From positions 153,630,397-153,694,396 of the forward strand of contig NC_072790.1 of the NCBI RefSeq assembly GCF_028583425.1: DNA of 64,000 bases. Direction: 5' to 3'. This document shows, piece by piece, positions 24,109 to 34,412 of the stretch (within the stretch, counting starts at the first letter, position 1; every line of letters starts with the position of its first letter). The translations under genes were made by a program, and so were the position numbers. Below the pieces are notes generated by a model. The model was not told the origin of the DNA, did not search any database, and was given only the letters and a program-made list of their open reading frames with translations. This DNA comes from Eublepharis macularius. Lineage: Eukaryota; Chordata; Lepidosauria; Squamata; Eublepharidae.

Positions 24109-24265
24109 ACCCCACTTGTAGTATAGTGTTTAAGTAACTGAACAGTGATGCAGTACTCTGCAGGCTCAAATCTCAATGCTGCCATGAACTTGCCACATGG
24201 CCTTGGATAAACCAGTCCTCTCCGTCCAAGCTCTCCAGCTGTATTGTGTGGATAATGCTTACCTT
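24109..24265 (+). repeat. Degraded CORE/MIR-like SINE inside the DIRS element
   Basis: The tRNA-like head 'cttgtagtatagtgtttaag' and box B 'ggctcaaatctca' precede a body with 'catggccttggataaacc' and 'gtggataatgcttacc'. It is the plus-strand relative of the SINE at 17785-18054. Confidence 0.65.
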
Positions 24266-24439
24266 GTCTCAAGATCAAACAGACAGTTCTCCACACGTGG
24301 AAAGAGATTCAACCTTAATACCCAGATCTCTAAGACAGGATTTGCTAGCTGTCCCTGTGAGAGGCCAACTACTCTTTACCATCAAGCCTAGGTTGACAAG
24401 CAGGCAGGCCTTACAAATAGTCTCACAAGGCTATTCCCT

Positions 24440-24870
24440 ACAATTTGAAAGCTGCCCACCAGAAAGGGGTCTATTCAATCTTCTTCTCAGTCCCTAAAAA
24501 GAATAGGGACTGGAGGGTGTTATTAGCCTCAAGTTTTTTGAACAAGTTTATCAAATTGTTTCACTTCTGAATGGAGACTCTGCACTCAGTCGCAGTGACC
24601 AATCAATCAGAAGAACACATAACATCTATAGATCTCACAGAAACATACCTCCGTGTACCAATTCTGTCAGCCCTTCAACAATACCTAAGATTTTATGTTA
24701 AAAACAAAAACAAAACCAGCAGTTCTGAACCATCCTGTTTTGGCGTGTCCACACACCAAGAGTATTCACAAAATTCATGATCAACCTCATCATAGTTTCA
24801 GGGACAGGGTATTCATGTTCACTTGTACCCAGATGATCTCCTGATTGGTTCAAGTTCAAGAGAAAATCTC
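24440..24870 (+). pseudogene. DIRS reverse transcriptase remnant
   Basis: Motif A reads SIDLTETYLRVPI (about 24615-24655), followed by YLRFYV. Motif C is readable near 24818 as LYPDDLLIGS, where the usual YLDD has become YPDD. Upstream, KNRDWRVLLASSFLNKFIK lies near 24500. A premature stop near 24780 and frame changes break the domain. The spacing of about 55 codons between motifs is compatible with the DIRS family. Confidence 0.75.
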
Positions 24871-25349
24871 ACCACAACACTCAATTCACCATTCAGGTCC
24901 TACAAGCCTGAACACCTGGGTTAGATCACAGTCACCAAAAGGGTTTTTTCTATCCCTCACCAAAGAAAAGGTCAGGAAGACCAAACAGCTGACTGAGACT
25001 GTCATCAGAGTGTAAAATCACTTCTCACAACACTACTGAAACTGATAGGTTGGCTAGTGGCCACCTACAATGCAGTACCTTTGGGGTCATCTATAGGCAA
25101 GACCACCTCAGACCTTTCTTAGATCTCGTTAACAACAGATCATGGAGAAGACAGATCTTCCCGTTCAGATACCACTTCAGATCAAAACCCATCTGAGCCA
25201 AGGTCAACAACCCAATGCAAAGCAAAAGATTCATGACCCTTCAAGAACAACAAATATTTACAGGAGTAAGAATCAGGTTAGACATGTCTTCCGATCAATG
25301 ACTTAGAAAGGTGAGCAATTTGTCTGGCCCTGTTCCAGTTCAGAGGTCT

Positions 25350-25560
25350 GTATGGACAAGGTAGCAGACAAAACATATATAAACAAGCAGGGGGGATTCA
25401 AGACCTCAAGGCAACACAAGGTGGCAGCAAGGATACTTACCTGGGAGGATGGTCACCTAGCTTTGATCAGAACTGTACACATCAAAGGCATATCCAATGC
25501 CCAGGGAGACTGGCTGAGGGGACAATGGAGGAATAGTCCTTCAAGAAACATCTCATAACA
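25350..25560 (+). pseudogene. DIRS RNase H remnant
   Basis: A 68-codon open frame carries the DIRS RNase H C-terminal signature: DKVADKTYINKQGG, AARILTWEDGHL, VHIKGISNAQGDWL. In DIRS elements RNase H follows the RT directly and removes the RNA strand. The Asp-Asn pair of the active consensus (TDN) has changed to MDK, so the enzyme would be inactive. Confidence 0.75.
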
Positions 25561-25927
25561 TTGCACTTCGCAACACCTCATGGCACCCCAACACAGCCAT
25601 CAACTACTGGGGTACATGACAAGATTTGTTCTACCCACAAGCAGATGCCCTGACATTGCAGTGGCCATTAGGCCTCCTCTGTGTATTACTACCCTTACCA
25701 GTAATAGACCATGCCTTTCCACCCTCCAACAGATGATGATATTTCCACCTCTCATCCTACTGACCTCTCCGGTCAAGTTACAGCAGGGACCGATTTGGCC
25801 CTCTCATTTAGACTTACTCTGCTTAACCGTGTGGAAATAGAAAAGAACACCTTCCTAAGATGGGGATAGTCCTGAGAGGTGGCCAAGACTCTCCTAGCAT
25901 TCAGAAAACAGTTTATGCTCAGAATTT

Positions 25928-26009
25928 CAAAAAGAGTCCAGTGGCACCTTTGGGACTGGCCAGCTTTGTTGTAGTGTGGGCTTTCGGGAATCACAGTTCT
26001 CTTCGTCAG
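25928..26009 (+). repeat. 82-bp 'gagtccagtggcacc' repeat with 13-bp duplication
   Basis: The insert runs from 'caaaaagagtccagtgg' to 'cttcgtcag' and is flanked by 'atgctcagaattt' at 25915-25927 and 26010-26022. It equals one arm of the hairpin at 27625-27975. A 13-bp duplication supports a retroposed, LINE-mobilised insertion. Confidence 0.75.
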
Positions 26010-26022
26010 ATGCTCAGAATTT

Positions 26023-26660
26023 ACAACTCTTTTTGGGAAGCCCTCACTCAGTAGACGTTTTACACAGCCCTGACCAAACATCCATTTGAACCGGTCAAGG
26101 ATGTTCCCCTGAGAAGGCTGAGAATGAAGACTATCTTCCTTATTATGTTCGCATCTATCAGAAGATTTAGTCAGACCTGAACTCTGTATCTTTCCCAATG
26201 GTAAGGTGATGCCCCGTATTGTCTTCCAAAAGCGTATTCCAAACTGCATAGTTTGCAAGAGATAAGGTCACCATTTTTCTACCTGTACCCTAAATAGACT
26301 AGTGAGAGGCTCTGACACAACCTAGATGTCAGAAGGAGGCTCAAGGCCTATCTGCTCCAAACAGTGCAAATTAGAAAGTCAGTCTTACTGTTAAATATAT
26401 CTCCCCTCAATTTGGGGAAGAAAATGTCTTCAGCAGCAGTAGGTGCCAATAGCCAAAAAAAACCCCTCTTCGTAGAGGTTCCTTGTGGAATGCCAGCTCA
26501 CTCTTTGAGGAGTGCTACTACCAGTGCAGCACTACACAGGAACAGTTCTGTAGAAGAAGTCTGCCAGGCAGCAACAAGGTTGTCAGTCTTGACCTTATTA
26601 AGATGCTACAAATCAAATCTATATGATTCGGCGGACACTAACTGCAGTAGAAAAGTACTG
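26023..26660 (+). pseudogene. DIRS tyrosine recombinase remnant
   Basis: The C-terminal catalytic part is open from 26364. PAHSLRSATTSAALH gives the His-x-x-Arg box, and EEVCQAATRLSVLTLLRCYKSN places the nucleophile tyrosine near 26608, a typical DIRS distance. The N-terminal part around 26030-26340 is legible in pieces (VYTQALTKHPFEPVK) but broken by frameshifts. This enzyme integrates the circular DNA intermediate. The catalytic residues persist but the frame is not continuous. Confidence 0.8.
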
Positions 26661-26721
26661 CAGCTCATTACCTCGGACGAAGACCACATCCCACCCAGAA
26701 ACTGGAAACTGCTTTGGGAGC

Positions 26722-26812
26722 ACCCAAGATGTCCTCCGCCTCAGAGGGAGAATGGACCTTTGGACACTTACCGTGAAGGGTCCTACTCCTCTGAGGAAAG
26801 GACGACATCTTG
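26722..26812 (+). repeat. Internal complementary region of the DIRS element
   Basis: The first 34 bases are complementary to the outer left end (21770-21802) with one mismatch. The rest, from the AGAA on, is complementary to the outer right end (27066-27126) with few differences. The overlap AGAA/TTCT marks the circle junction. This region serves as the template that restores the ends during replication. Confidence 0.9.
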
Positions 26813-26975
26813 CCCTCCCCGTGTCTCCGTCCTTCTCTATCCTGCTGCCTCATTCTTCCTCCTCCTCCGGGTTATGCTTTATTTACAGTACATGTTAATG
26901 CAACAGGTGTTTTTTCTCTCAGTATTGACAGTTGGTGAATGATAAATTCAATGTTACTGCTTTGTGGAGTCACCT

Positions 26976-27126
26976 GAACTGAAGAGAGGGTGGTCCCACA
27001 GGCTAGACAAGAAGAGGAAGAAAGTTAGTTCCTGCCTCCCTGATTGGGTGGTGGGAATCACCCAAGATGTCCTCCTTTCCTCAGAGGAGAAGGACCCTTC
27101 ACGGTAAGTGTCCAAAGGTCCGTTCT
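26976..27126 (+). repeat. Right inverted terminal repeat and outer right end of the DIRS element
   Basis: 26976-27075 is the inverted copy of the left terminal repeat. 27066-27126 is the extension complementary to the internal region. It ends in TTCT at 27123-27126. Confidence 0.85.
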
Positions 27127-27624
27127 ACGTCCAGAGGTTTGGGCTGGGTGTTGATGAGTCAGTCAGGACACTTATTGATAGTTAGATAGATAGATTATGT
27201 ATATGTATATCTTGTTCACTGATACTTAAAGGCTTATGTTTTGAGACTTTAGTTCCCTTGTTTTAGTATTTCTTTTAGTACCTTTTGGCTAAGATCAAGT
27301 GTAGTATCTGTTCTTATCAGTTCAATAGGGTGGCATGTCCCCCATTGGCTGGTGGTTCGGACTGCACATATGATCTTCACATATACACTTTCCTACTACA
27401 ACTGCGCTGAGAAGAGGCGATGCAAACATTAGCTACCGTCTCTTTGAGGCGGAGTTAAGTCAATTCTCTTCCCTTCTGGAGTTAGGAATGCTGGTACCTA
27501 CTTTCTAGTACCCGGTCCCCTTCTCTTCACACACCAGTGCTTTCCTTTAGTCATTAACTGAACCTGAAGGTCTCTACAGGCAGTTTCTAACCACACCCAA
27601 CTGGGGATCTCTTTATTCTCCAGA

Positions 27625-27975
27625 TCCAGATGAGTTAGCCGTGTTAGTCTGTAGTAGCAAAATAGAAAAGAGCCCAGTAGCACCTTTAAGACTAACCAAC
27701 TTTACTGTAGCATAAGCTTTTGAGAATCACAGTTCTATATATTGTTGAAGGCTTTCACAGCCAGAGAACGATGGTGGTTGTGGATTTTCTGGGCTGTATC
27801 ACCGTGGTCTTGGCACAATGCCAAGACCACGGTGATACAGCTCGGAAAATTCAGAACAACAATCACAGTTCTCTTCATCAGATGCATCTGACGAAGAGAA
27901 CTGTGATTCTCGAAAGCTTATGCTACAGTAAAGTTGGTTAGTCTTAAAGGTGCTACTGGACTCTTTTCTATTTCA
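27625..27975. mobile_element. Hairpin element with a foldback nested in it
   Basis: Without the nested insert this is an inverted repeat. The left arm reads 'tagcacctttaagactaacc' to 'gaatcacagttct'. The right arm reads 'agaactgtgattctcg' to 'ggttagtcttaaaggtgcta'. The centre is 'catcagatgcatctgacg' at 27881-27898. Single arms of the same family occur at 4655, 25928, 29478, 33758 and 40195. The nested insert is listed at 27737-27860. There is no coding capacity. Confidence 0.8.
27737..27860. mobile_element. 124-bp foldback nested in the hairpin, 12-bp duplication
   Basis: Two arms of about 45 bp flank a 3-base centre near 27817 ('ggtcttggca' caa 'tgccaagacc'). The sequence is a short version of the 10385-10960 foldback and shares 'gaaggctttcac' and 'gagaacgatgg'. 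It is flanked by 'aatcacagttct' at 27725-27736 and 27861-27872, so it landed in an existing hairpin copy. Confidence 0.85.
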
Positions 27976-27993
27976 CTCTCCAGAGTTACCTTC

Positions 27994-28649
27994 TAGGGGT
28001 ATGCACTGCGAAATATTCAGTTTTCCCGCTTCGGGTTTACTTGAAGCGGGGAAAAGATTCGGAATAACCCCTACCGCTTTGGACTCAGGTTATTGATATG
28101 CTTCATAATGATTCAGAACATACCGAAGTGAGGGGGAAGCTGTCTTTAAGCTCCCATCACCCTACTGGGCCCCCTTCCCCCAACCCCAACCTCCCCTTCC
28201 TGAAGGCCGGAACCGGTGCCTCTGCCGACTGCGCCGCTGCTTCCGCATCTGCAGCAGCCAGCTGGTTGGTGGGGAAAGCCGGAACAGGCACCTCTGCCAC
28301 TGCAGCGGCCAGCAGGGCAGCAGGGAAGGCTGGAGCCAGCACCTCTGCTGCCTGTGCCGCTGCTTCTGCCACTGCAGCAGCCAGCTGAGCAGCGAAGGCC
28401 ACAGACGGCGCCTCTGCCACAGGGAATGCCGCAGCAACCACCTCTGCTGCTCGCCGCACCGCTGCCAGGATGTCCCAGGTAAGTGGGGTGGTAGTGGGAG
28501 GGAGCCCTTTAAAAAGGCACAAACCACTTCAGGAAGCTTTGATTCAGTATTTCCAAATCGGGTCCATCATACCGGCCCTGATTCAAAAATACCGAATATT
28601 TATTAATCGATTCCTATTCGGGGTTTTCCCCCCAAAGTGCATATCCCTA
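27994..28649. mobile_element. 656-bp hAT-like nonautonomous element with an alanine-codon-like core
   Basis: The left end is TAGGGGTATGCACT and the right end AAGTGCATATCCCTA. The flanks 'ttaccttc' (27986-27993) and 'ttacctcc' (28650-28657) are an 8-bp duplication with one difference. The core at 28200-28460 consists of imperfect GC-rich units of the type 'gcagcagcc' and 'gcctctgcc', which makes all six frames look open and Ala-rich. I treat these frames as by-products of the repeat, not genes. The arms contain 'gcttcgggt' and 'gaatatt' motifs shared with the fragment at 15718. Confidence 0.8.
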
Positions 28650-28657
28650 TTACCTCC

Positions 28658-30430
28658 CTATTTGACTGTGTAGAGAAAATCTCCGCTCCTTATCTCTCTC
28701 TTTTCTTTGGCCCATTTGAGGGTCTATACCTACTTCCCAAACTTGCCAACTTTCCCTAGTTCTCCTGTTGGTGTTAAAACTGCTCTCCATTAGGATTCTC
28801 TCTCCCAGCTCTTCAGATTCGATCTCTCTCTGCTAGGACTGAAAACAGATCCTCCTCTTTCCATTCATGCTGCCTAATCAGATTCTTTGGAATAGCCTGT
28901 CATGCTCTGATTCCATGAGGGATTAACCCTTAATAGTCCTAAAGCTGTGTGTACAGCACTTCCAGGCTTTTTAAAAAATGTGCATGGCATCACAGCCTGC
29001 CACTGGCAGACAATCCACCCAAGTGGTCAGCAGGCATGCTTCTGGTGGGGCACGATGACATCACTTCCTCAAGTGACATCATCATGCCGGCAGTTGACAT
29101 GCTCCTGTATATTGCAGGGGCCAATTTTTTGCCCGCAACAGGTTGAATTGGCCCCACTCAAAACCTAGGAACACTCTCACTGCTAGCACTATAACATCAC
29201 ATTCTTGATGCATTCACCCCCTCCTGCTGGTAGGGTGGACCTGGCAACCTAGCTGCTGTTCCTGTGCATAATACACCACTTTACTCACTATTGTTTACAT
29301 ACAGTGTGTTTCTGATTATCTTATTCAAGATGATAAGAGCATATAAAATATTATCAAGTTCCCCAGCAAGCAGTCTCTTCCTTAGCTTCCTGGCTCCAGA
29401 TACTGACTCTGCCCTACTGGGCTAGATCAGTTAGCTCATGGGGGTTACATACATTCTTATCTTCTTAGCTGATAATTCCAGATGGGTAGCAGAAAAATAA
29501 AACAGGATCAAGTGGCACGTTAAATTCTAAAAAAAAATCAAAATAACCTTTTATGAGTCAGAACTCACTTCATCAAATGTCTGAAATGTATATCCATAGC
29601 AGATAATTTTGTACTTGAAGTTACAAGCAATAGAAAGGTCGTACAGAGTAATTAAAGAGAATCAATCCATTCAGAAAATGTGGAAACCAGTCTCAACTCT
29701 TGATAGTTAGGATTAAGATCATATCTAATCAAAGTTGCAGTGTGAAACAAGATAAGCTGATATCATATTCCTAAAAATCAAATCTAACAACTGAAATGGG
29801 TATGTGCATTAAAGATAATACACTTGAGTATAATTGCCATTAGTCATATTCATAGTTCTTAAAATGCAGAAAACCACTATAGGACCCCCCCCCCCCGCCC
29901 CAGATTCCCTCTACCCCTGCTTTCCATTCTAAGAAGAAAGGGAATGAGAGAGAGAGAGACTGAAGGGAGGGATGAAATGCACCAATTCTTAATGGAACAA
30001 AAAGCTTCTCTAGGAATCCATAATGTTTAACCTCTTATGGGACTTCCGGATCCGGGCTATGCCTGGCAAGAACATTAAGGCACAGCTCCATTGATTTTAT
30101 TATTCTTTGGGTTTTTCAATCTATTAAACAAGCTATTTTATAGGCAAGCCAAATCTAAATAGCTGGGCATGAACTCAATTTGGAAAGGACAGCTTGAAAA
30201 GATTAATTAACTTGCTAAGAGCTACAAGAGATAAGAGCTCTATAAACTGGGGAAGCTCCCACGAAAACTCCATAAGCTCAATTTAACTCTACAGGCTCAT
30301 TTGTGTAATTTATATCATATTATAACAAGACTAGCACGGACACAGGAGAAGAGACAAGAGACATAGTTTTGCATACCTGTTTTGACTGATCTATGTTGTT
30401 GGAATTATGAGGAAAAGGTAGTTTCTGTTT
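28658..30430. other. Unassigned DNA with a hairpin-family arm and simple repeats
   Basis: A C-run of about 13 lies at 29885-29897 and a short GA run at 29945-29960. The repeat arm at 29478-29590 is listed separately. 29000-29230 is GC-richer and unassigned. No coding signal is present. Confidence 0.45.
29478..29590 (+). repeat. Hairpin-family arm, diverged
   Basis: The order 'ccagatgggtagc', 'aggatcaagtggcacgtta', 'ttatgagtcagaactcactt' and 'catcaaatg' follows the left arm of the 27625-27975 element. Confidence 0.45.
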
Positions 30431-32112
30431 GTTGAGGAGGGTTCCCCCCCCCTCTCTAAACAATCAAAAATAGATTTTTATACTACAATTCCACTTTATA
30501 ACAGGTTTTTAGCCTTTGGAAATCAATGAAAAAGAATCTGCTAATGCAGAGCTAACAACCGTCATAAAGGACCAAGCTCCACATTGTAAACAATCTCCTA
30601 GATATAAGCAAAATTCAATTTCCTGGGAGGCAACCGAGTCTCTGTCTCGGCAAATGTTTCTGATAGTGGAATCCCTTAGGAAAATATTTGCACAGCAGGA
30701 GAGGATAAGAACTTTACTCAATGAATAGGCCGATATTGTCACTTCAATTAATTCAAAATGCTCTACAGATAATAACAAGACCCCCACTGTGCTAAGAACA
30801 GCCCCAGATATTGGACACCTAGAGGTTAACAAGAAAGAAGCCTCTTCCTTAATTTACTATCCACATTTAGTAGTCCTAAATGTATTTCCGGGTGGGGAGG
30901 GGGAGATCTATAGATTGGAGCCAGAAAAGGAGAGCAGTAAGTTACCTGGTTGACATCACTGGATTCTCCTACAGAAGAGATATGACATCTTTCTCTTACA
31001 GGAGACTTGGACTGCTGGTGAAATTTTAATCAATGGACATCATTCCTTCACAAATGCGGTAACCTCCAGGAATGGTCCAGGCAGGCTAAGAGAGGGCTTG
31101 GGAATTTTAATTTCTACCTCATTAAGGACAAAATGCATACAATTAAACCTTCTAAAGGAACGTGCCATGGCAGTTTGCATACATTTTGGTAAAGAAAGAT
31201 TCCTAGTAATTAATGTGTACCCCCCACCAACAGAGAAAACAAAACATTAGGAAATCCTGGAATGAATTGAACTCCTATGTTGAAGATCTTATGATTGATA
31301 ATTTGACTGACATGGTTCTGATGGGAGGAGATTTCAGTGCAAAGATAGGAGAAAATTATAAGGCTGCCTTTGATAGTTTGATAGTTTTGATAGTACTCCC
31401 TTAGAAAATGATAAAAACAGGGATTTCTTCCTTATCCCTCATCTCTCTAAGAGCAACAAAGTTAATGCTGCTGGCCACCACCTGATCCAAATGGTAAGAA
31501 GGCATGAATTTTCTATCCTAAATGATTCCACACTCGGGGACCATCCTGGTGAATTTACTTACTTTGCAGGCTCAAGATGCAGCACCTTTAATTATTTCAT
31601 AGTGAGTTCCAACTTACTACTTAAAGTTCGGAACCTTCGGGTTCTTCCAGAATTGGAAAGTGATCATCTACCTCTCTTGCTTAACTTCAGTTCTCCTGTT
31701 CCTCAACCTTACTACAACATCATCCCAGGACCATGTTCGGAACCAGCACAGCACATGGGATGCCGTGCTAAATGGTTAGATCAACTTGCTAGAAAATTCA
31801 AGGAATGCCGAGAGGATGACAAAGTTTGCCAGTGGAGACTAGTGGTCATGTGCAATGCAAAGGAACAACCCCCCATATTATTTCTAGATTGTTTACTATA
31901 ATCACTGAAACCCATATTGGTTCAGGATGCCTCTACTCAAAAACAGATATGCAAGAATTTTAGGAAACGGTGGTTCGATAAAGACTGCGTAACAGCAAAA
32001 ATGGAACTACATGAGGCATACCACACATACAAGAAATCAATGGGACTTAAGATCACGGAAGCTGCAAATCATTTTTTGTCTCTTAAGAAGTCCAAGGCAA
32101 AGGCACACTAAG
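30430..32112 (+). pseudogene. LINE 5' part: coiled-coil-like segment and APE endonuclease, no RT
   Basis: 30516-30728 encodes a charged 70-residue segment (ESLRKIFAQQERIRTLL) that may be the end of ORF1. From about 30960 an AP-endonuclease-like domain is legible in three frames. FLLQETW lies near 30990, LVINVYPPP near 31205, VLMGGDFSAKIGE near 31320, GDHPGEFTYFAGSRCSTFNYFIVSS near 31550 and LESDHLPLLL near 31660. The linker WFDKDC lies near 31970. The copy stops at 32112, before any RT motif. The endonuclease type fits I/Vingi-like LINEs, but I cannot fix the clade without the RT. Confidence 0.7.
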
Positions 32113-32300
32113 GACACGCCAAATACCGCTGCTGCAATCCAAAGCTTTATTCACAAGTGCCGAGGGTCTAATCAAGAAGACAGGGGAGCACCCACACTCT
32201 CCGGCTGCTCCCGGCGGGAGATTGGCAACAGGTTTGCCTGGCTAAATTGTCCCATTTCGCAAGGCTCACGGCTTCATCAAAAGCCACAAATAAATTCTTA
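32113..32300 (-). repeat. Candidate LTR fragment with polyadenylation signal
   Basis: On the minus strand it reads 'gcacttgtgaataaagc', an AATAAA in the setting of an LTR R region. A GC-rich U3-like part with 'cgggagcagccgg' precedes it. It starts exactly where the LINE fragment ends. I see no TG/CA ends or duplication. Confidence 0.3.
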
Positions 32301-33254
32301 GTGTAAAGCATATTTCTTTTACTGAAAAATAACCTGCTAGACAAGAATCAAGTTTCTTCTTAGTTTTAGTTGAACAGAATTTCCTCTCTTGTCCAATAAT
32401 CAGCCAGTCAGTCAGTCAATCAGTCAGTCAGTCTGTCTGTCTAACCTCTTACATAATTGGGAAATGTACTTGCTGTGGTTTCAAGTCACTGTACAAAACC
32501 ATAGGAGCCCTTCCCCCCCCCCCAAAGTACAGAAACTGCATGGCCGGAGTCTGCAGTGTTCTGAGACAATGCTTTTGAATTTCACTTTCTGGTGAATGTG
32601 GTTTATGTCTGGTGGAAGCATATATATATTTGGCCCCTGAGGAAGCAGTAGCTTGTGAAACAAGTTTGAATAATATAGCTGCCCATTTGTTGGGCAGGGG
32701 GGATCTTCAGGTCCTGCCCCCATTTGCGTGGCTCCACCTAGAAACACAGAAAGAAAAAAGAAAAATCATTCAAGTCCTTCAAAAGGTTGCAACACCTACC
32801 TGTTGGTTTTCAACTTGCATCCAAGCGTTGTTCTTTGGCACCACTGTCTGTAAGAAAAAGAAAAAAGGAATAAGAAAACTACTGGAATTTAATATTTGAA
32901 GAGACTACTATTTATCTTGTTTTATGGCCGTTACCCACATGAATTTGGATCTTGTTTTCTGTTTATGAAATTAAGTGTTTTCTATTTTTGAAACATAAGG
33001 TTCTTATATATTTAAATGTTTATAAATATTTATGAGAGCACCAGTCACTTTTGCACTTTAAATATAATTATTTGATATTTATATTAGTAATAGTATGTTT
33101 TTCCTTCCAGTTGTACCACTTTATATAATTGTTTCAAGTCAAGCAAAAGGTTAAAATAAGTGATTATAGATTCCTGAGGTGATTCTAATTTCTGAAGCTC
33201 TGAGACTACAGGGATCATGTCAGCTGAGATCATGAGAGTAAACTTCAGGTTGTA
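32301..33254. other. Unassigned DNA with a tetranucleotide run
   Basis: A (CAGT)n-like array lies at 32402-32440 and shifts to (CTGT)n at its end. A C-run is at 32513-32522. The remainder is AT-rich without coding signal. Confidence 0.5.
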
Positions 33255-33650
33255 CAGAATGCTGCAACCTAGTCACTGTTAGGAATTAGGCAGCACTTGC
33301 ATATCGCACCCATTCTGCAAATACTCCATTGATTACCAATCAGTTCTGTTATCTTCAGGGTTCTGGTTATCACTTATAAAGTCATTAATGGCCTTGGAAC
33401 TGCATAACTGCAGGGTCATCTCTCCTGCTGTGCCCCCCATGACAGCTTCACTCACCTGAGCTAAATTTTCTAAAGGTGCCACCCTAAAAATGGTGAGGTT
33501 GGGAACTGCTCATTAACATGCATTATCTGGTGGCTCCCAGCTTGTAGAATGCCTGAGGAGGTCAGATAGGCTATCCACACTACTATCTTTGTGCAGAATG
33601 AGCAAAACAGAATTGTTCAGGAGGACATTTTTGTGAGGGAATTAGAACTG
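33255..33650 (+). pseudogene. L2 LINE ORF2 C-terminal fragment
   Basis: In the plus strand the L2 signature is readable through stops: LQVVQNAAT near 33250, ILH-LPISSVIFRVLVITYKVINGLG (about 33325-33400), then weaker similarity to 33650. It matches the same region of the minus-strand L2 at 6.9-7.2 kb. It is short, 5'-truncated and decayed. Confidence 0.7.
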
Positions 33651-33757
33651 TAGTATAACGGAACCATTGAGGAGGTTGCTTTATAAAGGAAAGGATCGTA
33701 GTCTGTTGCAATGCTTATTTATGTACAACTTTCCTTTTACTGGATTGTACTCTACCT

Positions 33758-33842
33758 TCTTCTATCTGAAGAAGGGATCTTTAACTTTCAAAAGCTTATA
33801 CTCTGAAAATCTTTTTGATCTCTAAGATGCCACTGGATTCAA
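33758..33842 (+). repeat. Hairpin-family arm, diverged
   Basis: The landmarks 'tatctgaagaagggatct', 'caaaagcttat' and 'aagatgccactgga' identify a right arm of the 27625-27975 family. Confidence 0.5.
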
Positions 33843-33954
33843 ATCCTTCCACAGTACCTTTGTAACCCACTTTCTGCATTATGACATATCAAGCCTTAGA
33901 TAGTTTGTTTCATTGCTGTTTTGTTGTTTGCTTGCACTGTTTTCCAATTGCCCC

Positions 33955-34412
33955 CCCCAGCTGAAATAAAGAGGCAGACACAAGGCTTGGGTAAAAAAGG
34001 GCCACTTTTATTAATGGCAACAACATGAACTTCAACCCATGAAACCTGGCAAGGGTCCTAAAGTGGTACAGGTCAAGCCCTGGGGTCACTGCCCTGGACC
34101 CCGCCTTGACCTGTCTGGGCGAGACCCGCTGCCCCGGGTGCGAGCCATCCAACTGCATGGCTTGGATCCGGCCGGCCTGGCGGATGGTTTCCCCCTTAAA
34201 GCTCCATGCACCCCCGCCGCAGAGCATGAAGGCAGGACTTTTCCAGGGGCTCCCACGAGGCAGCCTGCCCTCTCAACTGGCCGCCGCAAAGCATGGCAGA
34301 TGATCCTGACAGGCCCACAATATCCCCACCAATGGGGATATGCCAAAGGTGCTCACCATCCCGTTAGCATCCCCCCAGCTAAATCCTGCCAACGCTAAGG
34401 CCAAGCCTCTGC
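33955..34412 (-). repeat. 3' non-coding end of the Ngaro-like element
   Basis: This GC-rich stretch contains 'gggcgagacccgctgccccgg' minus its last base and 'gcgagccatcca', both shared with 63840-63900. The outer edge 'gaggcagacacaaggc' also has a counterpart near 63720. It should contain the B1-A2-B2 split repeats of the family, which I could not delimit. Confidence 0.65.

Larger units (their letters stand above)
21770..27126 (+). mobile_element. DIRS1-like tyrosine-recombinase retrotransposon, near full length
   Basis: The 5357-bp element has inverted terminal repeats at 21770-21884 and 26976-27126. An internal complementary region at 26722-26812 is complementary to both outer ends and joins them at a shared TTCT. 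This is the hallmark of DIRS1-group elements, which replicate through a circle and integrate by tyrosine recombinase without target duplication. The coding order is a gag-like frame, reverse transcriptase, RNase H, then tyrosine recombinase. All frames are damaged, and three younger repeats lie inside it (22856, 24109 and 25928). It is a dead copy. Confidence 0.9.

Noticed and set aside
25773-26258. 161-codon minus-strand open frame
   Set aside because: It is antisense to the tyrosine-recombinase remnant and to a repeat arm in the DIRS element.
28157-28527. Long Ala-rich open frames on both strands
   Set aside because: They arise from GCC/GCA-like repeats in the core of a hAT-like element. 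All frames are open at once and no domain is visible.
34039-34398. 119-codon plus-strand open frame
   Set aside because: It lies antisense to the 3' non-coding end of the Ngaro-like element and has no recognisable domain.
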